From: Chloroflexota bacterium
Lineage (GTDB): Bacteria > Chloroflexota > UBA11872 > VXNJ01
Direction: 5' to 3'
Assembly (NCBI GenBank): GCA_026707405.1
Contig: JAPOWW010000021.1
Coordinates: 126,841 to 190,840, forward strand
DNA length: 64,000 bases
Shown here: in pieces, positions 18,279 through 26,100 of the stretch
Numbering within the stretch: position 1 is the first letter of the stretch
Layout of the letters: every line of letters starts with the position of its first letter
Notes under the pieces: generated by a model
What the model saw: the letters and a program-made list of their open reading frames with translations, nothing else
Database searches by the model: none
What the model was told of the DNA's origin: nothing
Translations under genes and position numbers: made by a program

Positions 18279-19768
18279 GCAACGGCTCCCCGTACTCTCA
18301 GCGAGATTCCCAGCGCGTTGGCGAATCGCCTCTCCAGCCCACGTTCCGACCATGCTTCGAGTCCCGCCGCGCTGACGGTCAGGACGCCGGCTTCGCGGCG
18401 GGCGTGCAGGCTGTCTTCGGCGTCGACGGAGAGACGCCGGGCGACTTCGTCCGCCGTTTCCAGTATCGCCGCGGCTTGTGGCAGGCGGCTGGAGCGGCGC
18501 TTGCCGGCGGCGTCTGCGTAGCGCTCGAGGTCGGACCCGTTTCTACCGGCCATCTGCAGCGACCCGGCCATGAAGGCGATCTCCGCGTGCAGGAATCCCC
18601 TCAGGTCGCTCAGCTCGACGATGCTCGCGGCGTGGGAAAAGCGGTTGTAGTAGTCCATGCTGCTCCCCGCTTCGAGGACCTGCGCCGCGTAGCCCATAAG
18701 GTTTCTCAGCTCTTCCGGCGTGTCCGGCGACGCCGCCTCTACCAGCGCCAGGGCGACGTTGCGGCAGCGCCGTGCCGAATCGGGCCGCCACGATCCAAAC
18801 CTTGACGAGAGCGCGGTGATCGAGCTCTCCCGCACCGCAACCACGTCGGGCAACGAGTCACCCGGCAAATCCAGCGCCAACCCCTCCCGCAGACCGTCGC
18901 CCGAAATGATAATCGACCTGGCGCCGAGCGCCTGGATGATGGTGTCGAGAACGACCGCGCCGCCCACGATGGAGTCGGTCCGGGCTGGATTGAGTCCGGG
19001 GACCTGGCGGCGCCTACCGCGTTCCCTGGATGCGAGGTCTTTGATTATCGCCGCAAGCCGGTTGCCGGTCAGCTTGTAGCCGTGCAGCCGCGAGAACGTG
19101 TAGCCGCGGCGTCTGCGGTCGATCTTGGCCAGGTTGCGGATCGTCCCACCCGTGCCCACGAGCATCCCGCCGTCGAGCGAGTACTTGCCGAGCGCGGATT
19201 CCAGGGTCGCCTCGGCGTGCCGCCTTAGCGCGGTCAGCTCTTTCTTGGACGGAGGGTCCGAACGGAGAAACTCGTCGCTCACGCGCAGCGCGCCGAGCGG
19301 GAAGACCTGCTTGCGGGCCATCCGGCGGTCCCTCAGCTCGACTATCTCGGCGCTGCGGCCGCCGATGTCCACCGCGACGCCCGAATCGACGGGAAGCCCG
19401 TAGGCCGCGCCGAGGCAGGCGTGGCGCGCTTCCTCGTCCGAGGTGAGTACCCGGATCTCCGCGCCGGTCTCCTCCCGGACGCGGCGGACTATCTCCTCGC
19501 CGTTCGTGGCATCGCGAAGGAAGGAGGTGGCGGCGAAGACGATTTCGCCCGCCCGCGCCGATTTGGCAACCGCCACGAAATCGCGAATCGTGTCTGTCAG
19601 GCGGCGCATCGAGTCCTCGTCCAGCGAGCCGTCGGGTCCCAGGCCGCGGGTGAGCTTCAACGCCCGCTTGGACTGGGAGATGATGTTGAGGTCGCCGCCA
19701 CCGCCGCGGTCGACGATTATCACGCGGGTGGTGTTCGATCCAATATCGGCGACGGCAAGTCGGCTAAT
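18275..19768 (-). CDS. ppx: Exopolyphosphatase Ppx/GppA
   Basis: Ppx/GppA-type protein of the actin-like ATPase fold: VAVDIGGRSAEIVEL is phosphate motif 2 and VGTGGTIRNLAKI is the next glycine loop; a C-terminal HD-like helical part follows. The first normal start in frame is GTG at 19723, but the obligatory first phosphate loop (ADIGSNTTR) lies upstream in the same frame. The frame opens after a TGA, so the likely start is ATT at 19768 (497 residues), or else a one-base insertion separates it from an ATG at 19779. It is first in a ppx-tmk-tmk operon. Confidence 0.82.
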   Translation of the reverse strand: MSRLAVADIGSNTTRVIIVDRGGGGDLNIISQSKRALKLTRGLGPDGSLDEDSMRRLTDTIRDFVAVAKSARAGEIVFAATSFLRDATNGEEIVRRVREETGAEIRVLTSDEEARHACLGAAYGLPVDSGVAVDIGGRSAEIVELRDRRMARKQVFPLGALRVSDEFLRSDPPSKKELTALRRHAEATLESALGKYSLDGGMLVGTGGTIRNLAKIDRRRRGYTFSRLHGYKLTGNRLAAIIKDLASRERGRRRQVPGLNPARTDSIVGGAVVLDTIIQALGARSIIISGDGLREGLALDLPGDSLPDVVAVRESSITALSSRFGSWRPDSARRCRNVALALVEAASPDTPEELRNLMGYAAQVLEAGSSMDYYNRFSHAASIVELSDLRGFLHAEIAFMAGSLQMAGRNGSDLERYADAAGKRRSSRLPQAAAILETADEVARRLSVDAEDSLHARREAGVLTVSAAGLEAWSERGLERRFANALGISLRVRGAVA

Positions 19769-19915
19769 AGGCGCTGCTCATATGATGAATTGTCGGGTCT
19801 TGCTCAATTATTAACCGCCGACGCTTAAGCGTCGCTTAACGAGGCTCGAAGATCAGTCGAAACGCGCCCTGCGGCGAACGATAGCGCCGATCTTGATTTA
19901 GACCGGGTCGGAGTG

Positions 19916-19935
19916 GGGCGGTTCGCAGACCGCCC
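19916..19935. repeat. Variant of the 20-bp palindrome
   Basis: GGGCGGTTCG followed by CAGACCGCCC, an imperfect copy of the palindrome at 1919-1938 and 42855-42874. It lies in the gap between the divergent ppx and DUF5131 genes. Confidence 0.6.
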
Positions 19936-20000
19936 GGTCATTATGCAATACTCACATAAACCTAACGCCTGCCTAGACTTTTGTAAGGGGAGCGACCGAA

Positions 20001-20762
20001 ATACCCTCGGCAATCGAGTGGACGGACGAGACTTGGAATCCGGTGACGGGTTGCACGCGCGTTTCGCCGGGCTGCGATAACTGCTACATGTTTGCCCTCT
20101 ACCCGCGGCTGCGGGCGATGGGCGTCACCGGCTATGCGACCAGTCCCGAAGACGTTCACTTGCTCCCCGAACGCCTGTCCACTCCACTCAAGTGGAAGAA
20201 ACCCCGCCATGTTTTCGTTAACAGCATGGCCGACCTGTTTCACCAGAGAGTCCCGTTCGACTTCGTCTTTGAAACATTTGACGTGATGCGCAAGGCGGCG
20301 TCCGAACGGGGCCATGTATTCCAGGTGCTGACCAAGCGGCCGGGACGTGCCGTCGCGTGGTGGGATCGATACAAAGATCGCTTTCCCGAAGGCTGGCCGC
20401 CCAACATCTGGATCGGCACTTCGGTCGAGAGCCAGAAGTACGCGCCCAGGCTGACGGTCTTGGAGCGGTTGCCCGCGCCGGTGCGTTTTGTGTCGGCGGA
20501 GCCGCTGCTGGAGCGGCTGGAGCTGGCCGAATGGCTGGAGCGCGGGGCGTTGCAGTGGGTCATCGTCGGCGGCGAAAGCGGCTTCCGCGCCCGGCCCATG
20601 GACCTCGCATGGGCGCGCGACCTGCGCGATCAATCCAACAGGGCCGGCGTCGCCTTCTTCCTCAAGCAGCTAGGCGGCGTCCGAAACAAGCGCGGCGGGG
20701 ACAAGGCCACCATCGACGGCAAGTTCTGGCGGCAAATGCCGGTATTGGAGAGTCTGGAGTGA
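20001..20762 (+). CDS. DUF5131 (phage Gp37/Gp68-like) three-Cys protein
   Basis: 253 residues if translation starts at ATA 20001. The family N-terminus AIEWTDETWNPVTGC lies upstream of the first normal start (GTG 20043) and holds conserved residues, so the longer form is favoured. AAGGGGAG sits 8 nt before the ATA. The signature is GC-x6-GC-x2-C (three cysteines), as in the Gp37/Gp68 family, which is related to radical-SAM folds. It overlaps tcmP by 4 nt; this pair is a known neighbour association. Biological role unknown. Confidence 0.85.
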   Translation: MPSAIEWTDETWNPVTGCTRVSPGCDNCYMFALYPRLRAMGVTGYATSPEDVHLLPERLSTPLKWKKPRHVFVNSMADLFHQRVPFDFVFETFDVMRKAASERGHVFQVLTKRPGRAVAWWDRYKDRFPEGWPPNIWIGTSVESQKYAPRLTVLERLPAPVRFVSAEPLLERLELAEWLERGALQWVIVGGESGFRARPMDLAWARDLRDQSNRAGVAFFLKQLGGVRNKRGGDKATIDGKFWRQMPVLESLE

Positions 20763-21601
20763 TTTCCTATGGTGGTCCTTGGACCGAAGAAAAACTGAGA
20801 ATCATCTACAACTATCTGAACACCTACACCACCGTTCTGAAGGACCGGCCGTTCAGATTGATTTACGTTGACGCCTTCGCCGGTGACGGTACGTGGCAGC
20901 CGGGTTCAGGATACGCGCCGGAGGATTACAGAGAATTCACGGAGATATTGAACGGATCGGCAGCACGGGCCCTGGAAGTACAAGACAGACCCTTTGACCG
21001 TCTTGTGTTTATCGAGAAAAGCGAAGAGCGCAGCGAGATTCTCCGACGCTTGGTCGCAAGGCATCCTGATCGGAGCATTGAGGTTGTCACGGACGACGCA
21101 AATTTGGCGCTGCCCAAGTTCTGCGCCAGCATGGGCACTTTCGACAGGGCCGTTGTGTTTCTCGATCCCTACGCGACGGAGGTTGACTGGGAAACGGTTG
21201 AGGCGATAGCTGGAACACAGAAAATCGACTGCTGGATTTTGTTTCCGTTGATGGCCATCACCCGAATGATGCCAACGGAGAACGTGCCGTCCGACTCTCT
21301 GGCTACCCATCTTGATAGGGTTTTTGGAGGGAACGAACACTGGCGAGATTTCTACCAGGAATCCTCGCAGCTATCCCTGTTTGGTGACGCTCCGCGCCAC
21401 GAACGACCGCCAGGAAGCGCTCTGATCGCCGGTCTCTACCGGAAACGGCTTGAATCCGTGTTTACAAGTGTCGCGCCTACTCCACGCACGTTCAGAAATT
21501 CTATGAACTCTCCCATGTTCGAACTGTTCTTTGGGGCAGCGAATCCAGTAGGCGCGAAACTCGCAGTGCCCATAGCCGACCACATTCTGAAGCACCTGTA
21601 G
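20759..21601 (+). CDS. tcmP: Three-Cys-motif partner protein TcmP
   Basis: 280 residues from a GTG overlapping the previous stop. The N-terminus has YVDAFAGDGTW, a methyltransferase-like motif, then VFIEKSEER and VVFLDPYATEVDW. This order is typical of TcmP proteins that accompany three-Cys DUF5131 proteins. Rossmann-like fold; possibly nucleic-acid modifying, but no activity has been shown that I can cite. Two-gene unit inside the accessory region. Confidence 0.85.
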   Translation: MISYGGPWTEEKLRIIYNYLNTYTTVLKDRPFRLIYVDAFAGDGTWQPGSGYAPEDYREFTEILNGSAARALEVQDRPFDRLVFIEKSEERSEILRRLVARHPDRSIEVVTDDANLALPKFCASMGTFDRAVVFLDPYATEVDWETVEAIAGTQKIDCWILFPLMAITRMMPTENVPSDSLATHLDRVFGGNEHWRDFYQESSQLSLFGDAPRHERPPGSALIAGLYRKRLESVFTSVAPTPRTFRNSMNSPMFELFFGAANPVGAKLAVPIADHILKHL

Positions 21602-21730
21602 GTGTCGGCATCATCGCCCTTCTGGCTTACCGCCAAGTTATCCTAGAAAGAGCGGAACGTCGGGAGGGGTTTAGGATGCGGAGCGAATTCACCGCCCTCG
21701 TGGAAGTTCTCAAAGCGTCTAAGTGAGCGA

Positions 21731-22180
21731 ATGAAGCTGAGTGACAGGGTTGCTCTCCATCCCGCCAGCGAGGCAGACATAGATACCGCAGGCACGCCCG
21801 AAGAAATAATTGGCGTCATAAAGACGCTGGGGCGCGATGCGGTCGCGGACAGGCTCGCCTATCTTTACGATATTGTCGAGGAAGACCCCGATGAGCCGCC
21901 CATGGATATCGATTCGCTTAGGGCGATGGCGCTGTTCCTCATAAGCGAGCGGGAATTGCCGGACCCACAAATAGGCGTCAATCCGGACGGACTTGTGCAA
22001 ACTCAGTGGCGAGTCCCATCCGGCGGTCTGCTGGCGATGGAGTTTCTCCCCATGGGACTCATACGTTTCGCGGCCGTTTCCGAGCCCGCCACTCCCGGCG
22101 TGGAAAGACAGAGGTTCAGCGGCGCATTGCCCAAGGCCGAGACACTGGACGCAGTCCAGCCGTTCACCGCGAGTCTGTAG
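21731..22180 (+). CDS. Hypothetical protein, 149 residues
   Basis: Small acidic soluble protein, ATG just after GTGAGCGA. It begins MKLSDRVALHPASEADIDTAG and has a WRVPSGGLLAMEFLPMGLIRF stretch near residue 95-115. I recognise no family, although the layout resembles small immunity- or antitoxin-like proteins. It is followed immediately by a truncated TIR-like reading frame and may have belonged with it. Confidence 0.6.
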   Translation: MKLSDRVALHPASEADIDTAGTPEEIIGVIKTLGRDAVADRLAYLYDIVEEDPDEPPMDIDSLRAMALFLISERELPDPQIGVNPDGLVQTQWRVPSGGLLAMEFLPMGLIRFAAVSEPATPGVERQRFSGALPKAETLDAVQPFTASL

Positions 22181-22184
22181 GCTC

Positions 22185-22403
22185 AATGGCGGGGGAGTCG
22201 CGATCCTAAACCAAAACGTGCTCATTGAAATTGGAGCCGCGATGGCACTGTACAGTGATCGTTCTATTCTGCTAGTCGAGCAAGAAACAACCCTGCCGTC
22301 CAACCTTCAAGGGCTCTACGAGGTTCGATATTCAGGTGACGAACTTGGATTCGATGCGATTATGAAAGTCTTGAAGACTATCAAAAGCGTAAATGCCTCC
22401 TAG
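22185..22403 (+). pseudogene. C-terminal remnant of a TIR-like nucleotide-binding protein
   Basis: The frame encodes NQNVLIEIGAAMALY then ILLVEQETTLPSNLQGLYEVRYSGDEL, the C-terminal half of the predicted TIR-like nucleotide-binding domain (PF10137 type, found in Cap12-like effectors). The N-terminal half and a start codon are missing, because upstream codons run into another gene's stop. It is therefore a relic of a defence-type NADase-like gene. Confidence 0.7.
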
Positions 22404-22429
22404 CAAAAATGTCGACGGATTGATAACTA

Positions 22430-22457
22430 GGAGGTCGACAACCGGAGGTCGACAACC
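22430..22457. repeat. 14-bp tandem repeat, two copies
   Basis: GGAGGTCGACAACC occurs twice in direct succession (22430-22443 and 22444-22457), just after the TIR-like remnant and before the first NYN gene leader. Confidence 0.8.
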
Positions 22458-22490
22458 ATTGTTCAGTTAGTAAGATATAGGCACATCCCC

Positions 22491-22546
22491 TTTCGCTTCG
22501 GCGGCAGGGTCGAGACCGCCTTCAGAGGCGGTCTCTGTCTTTCTTT
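22491..22546 (+). promoter_or_regulatory. Hairpin leader of first NYN gene
   Basis: A small CGC-TTCG-GCG hairpin is followed by a strong hairpin: GAGACCGCC (22512-22520), loop TTCAGA with an extra pair, GGCGGTCTC (22527-22535), then TGTCTTTCTTT. It looks like an intrinsic terminator or attenuator placed about 13 nt before the NYN start. The same leader precedes the second NYN gene at 28291-28340 with the stems kept and the loop changed. Confidence 0.65.
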
Positions 22547-22558
22547 GAGCATCGCCGA

Positions 22559-23188
22559 TTGATCACCAACTTCTACGTTGACGGCTTCAACCTCTACTAC
22601 CGCGCTGTCAAGGAGACGCCGTTCAAGTGGCTGAACTTAAGGAGGCTCGCCGAGACGTTGCTTCCCGGGGACACTATTCAACGGGTCTGCTACTTCACAG
22701 CCCCTCTCCTTTCGCGCCCTAACGACCCTACCCAACCTCAACGACAACAGACTTATCTCAGGGCATTGATGACTTTGTCAGGCTTCGAGGTCTATTTTGG
22801 AGCCTTTCGGCCTAGGACGAAGCTTCGTCCGCTGGTGAAGCCAGTTGCGGGTCTGCCCACCCAAGTGCTGATCAGAGACTCGGAGGAGAAAGGATCGGAT
22901 GTGAACCTGGCGACACGTCTCCTCGTAGATGGTTTTAGAGGAGACTACGAACAGGCGGTCGTCGTGTCCAACGATGCCGACTTTGCTGGCGCAATGCGAT
23001 ACGTGCGAGACGATCTCGGCCTTCGCGTTACCTTGGTAAATCCTGACTATCGGAACTCCAGTGCCGAGGAATTGTCCGACGCCGCGACTTATGTGAAGCG
23101 TCTTTGGAAGAGTCATCTGAGACGGAGTCAGTTCCCTAACAGGATGGAGGACGCGACGGGCGTCATTACCAAGCCGTCCAGTTGGTGA
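22559..23188 (+). CDS. NYN-domain (DUF88/LabA-like) protein, copy 1
   Basis: 209 residues from TTG. NYN (PIN-like) nuclease fold with conserved acidic residues in YVDGFNLYYR (D8), EEKGSDVNLATRL and VVVSNDADFAGAM. The family are putative ribonucleases. A second copy of the same length lies at 28355-28984, about 79% identical by my count, and shares the hairpin leader. The two copies lie in direct orientation around an R-M gene and a Doc module, so they may mark a mobile or duplicated unit. Confidence 0.85.
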   Translation: MITNFYVDGFNLYYRAVKETPFKWLNLRRLAETLLPGDTIQRVCYFTAPLLSRPNDPTQPQRQQTYLRALMTLSGFEVYFGAFRPRTKLRPLVKPVAGLPTQVLIRDSEEKGSDVNLATRLLVDGFRGDYEQAVVVSNDADFAGAMRYVRDDLGLRVTLVNPDYRNSSAEELSDAATYVKRLWKSHLRRSQFPNRMEDATGVITKPSSW

Positions 23189-23191
23189 ACC

Positions 23192-26100
23192 CTACACCGC
23201 CACAACCGTCTCCGCATCCCCGGCGTGGAGGGCGTTGAGGTAGGCGAGGATTAGGTCGCGGGTGCGGTATGTGCCGAATTGGGATTCGTCTGAGCGGCGG
23301 ACTATGGGGAAGGTTCCGAGGACGTAGCGGGCGTCGTCGCGGTCCAGGCCGTAGAGGTGGAAGTAGAGGGCGTCGAGCCGGGCGCGCAGGTGGCGGCGCT
23401 CCTCTTCGTCCCAGGCGAACGGCGGGCCGTCGTGGCCCAGGTCGCGGGCGAAGGGCGCCATGTCGTGGGCGGTGTAGGTGAGTCGGAGCACGTGGTTGCG
23501 GACAAGCTCCCGCGCGGTGACCGCGCCGAACCGGCGGTCGTAGTCGCCGGGCGCGATGACGGGTAGCTGCTCGACGACGAACCAGTTGAGATTCTGTCCC
23601 TGGACCTTCTGTCGTGTAACGAAGTCGAACACGAGAGCATTCAAGTTGGCTATAAGTAGATGTGAAGATTCCTTATATGCCAATGCAGCCCCATCGGACG
23701 CTTCGTCCATTGGAAGAAAGATTGGCAAACTATTCCCGAAACCGGCCCTAGGTGCGATGCAGGCGATCATGGTCCGCACATTCGTAGGGGCTGTGACGTG
23801 CTTGAATGCCACGATCCCGCCAAGGCCCTCAGGCCACTCGATTGCGTCTTCACTCACCCGGAACTGCGGGTCGGGGAGCCAGTTGGGATCGGCGTGTTCT
23901 TCGAGCGTGGTCTGGCGCGGCTGGGCCGGGCGGTTGAGGTTATCCGAGTTGACGACCACGCTGGCGGCGCGGTGATCGAACGCCTGCACCATCTTGCCCT
24001 CATACAGGGTCAGGCGTTCTTCGTTCCCACGCCTCCAGCGGTTGCCCTGGACCGGATAGAAGCCCTCCTCCTCCAGCCGCGCGGCGGTGCGGAAGAGGTG
24101 GGAGTCGTTGGTCATGTCGAACATGCGGACGTACCTGACTGGCCAGGCGCGGCGCTCTTCGCCGTCGGAACGGTCGACTAGCACGGGGTGCCGCTCGTAG
24201 ATCCGGCGGGTTATGTCGGCGTCGCAGCGGGTGCGGAACACGGGCGCGGTGCCCGTGTTGGGGTTGACGCGGGCGAAGTCGTCGGGCGCGAGCGGGAAGC
24301 AGCGGTCGCGGTCGTCGATGGTCCTCACGTCGTGCAGGAAGAAGGCGCAGTCGGTCCGGTCGAAGCGCCGCCGCTCGCCGCCGAAGACCAGGGCGCAGAA
24401 CTTGAACGAGGCGTGCACGTCCTTGAAGAAGATCTTCCTGTTCTCGAAGTCGAAGAGGCCGGAAACGCGGCCCTTGGTGGAGACGGACTTGAAGAAGCGG
24501 GCGGCGGTCTTGTCGGCGTAGATGCCGGACGGCGTGAGCAGTCCGACCAGGCCGTCGGGCTTGATGAGGCTCATGGAGCGCTCGACGAAGAGCGAGTAGA
24601 GGTTGATGTCGCCGCCGCCGAGCAGGGGGTAGTGGCCGGACGCGCGGACCAGTTTGCCGAGCTTGTCGGCGCGTTCCCTGGCGGCGTCGAAGTCGGCGAC
24701 GAGCGGCGCTCCCTGTCTTCGCAGCTCCCGGATGCCCGCTCTCCTGGCGGCGGCGGTGGGCGCCCGCGCAAGAGTCGGGTCGCGGGTGGCGAACCACTCG
24801 ACCTCTTGCAGCTTGATGCGGTCCCAGGGCGGATTGCCGATCACGGCGTCGAATCCGCCGTCGGGACGCTGGTTCTGCCAGCCGCGCCAGACGCCGGGGA
24901 AGGCGGCTTCCCAGTGCAGGAAGCGCTCGCGGCGGGCTATGGACGTGGCGTCGGTCCAGAGGTCGTTGAAGGAGGATGAGGCGGGGGTTGGGGGAACACC
25001 CTCACCCCTACCCTCTCCCATCGAGGGAGAGGGGGTGGGGGAATCGGGGCCGTGGGCGAGGAGGTCGTAGGCCTCGTCGGGCCGCTCGCCGAGGATCTGG
25101 CTGACGATTCCCTCGCGGGCCATGCGGTCGAGCCGCTTCATCCCGGCGGTCTGCCAGCGCAGGCCGCAGAGGAAGTCGAGCGCGCCGCGCAGGTCGGCGG
25201 TGGCCTTCTCTACGTTGCGGAACAGCGCCGCCGACTCGCGCACCTCGGCCACGTCGGCGTCGGACATCTCCTCGATTAGCTGCATTCCGTCGGCGGCGGT
25301 CTCGACGCCGGCGACGGCGCTCGCCGTTAGCAGTCCTCCGAGCTTGTCCAGGTCTTCGCGGGCGTCGGTGACGCGCAGGCCGATCAGCGAATCGCCGCAG
25401 CGCAGGTGGTGGTCGAGAAACGAGAGCGGCGCGCCTACCGTGAAGCTGTGGAGCCACAGCGAGACCTTGGCGAGCTCGACGGTGAGCGGGTTCTTGTCGA
25501 CGCCGTAGATGCAGCGCTTGAGCACCATGCGGCGGATGATGGCCTGGTCGGTGAGCTGGGCCTTGTCCAGGATCCAGCCGGAATCGTCGGCGCGGCGCTC
25601 TATCTCGGCGCGGATGGAGGCTATGCGGCCCACGAGCGGGGACTCGTATTCGCCGTCGAGCCATTCGGGGACGAACGGCGCGAACTCGGCAAGGTCGGCG
25701 ATGTCGTCGGATAGATAGTCGACCGCGGTGACCAGGAAGTGGCCGCTGCCCATCGCCGGGTCGAGCACCTTGAGATCGAGCACGGCTTCGGCGGGGTCGA
25801 GCCTGCGCAGCTCGGCGATGCGCTGGGACTTGGGGCGGCGGTCGCTCTTCAGCTCGTTCGACTTGTCCTCGAACGCCTTGAGGCGCTCTTCGACAAGCGG
25901 CTTTAGCGTGCGGTCCACGATCAGGTCGACAAGCTCCTGTGGCGTGTAGAAGCTGCCGCTGTCCTTGCGCGCGTAGGGGTTGGGGCGGATGACGATCTCG
26001 CCGCCGTCGCCCATGACCGGCTCGCGTTCGAGCAGGCGCTCGTAGATGGAGCCGAGCTGCTGGACGGACATGTCGCGGTAGTTGACGAAGCGGCGCTCGC

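Noticed and set aside
19962..20633. Long minus-strand open frame opposite DUF5131
   Set aside because: It is the antisense of a well-recognised gene, has no Shine-Dalgarno and Arg/Pro/His-rich content typical of shadow frames in GC-rich DNA.
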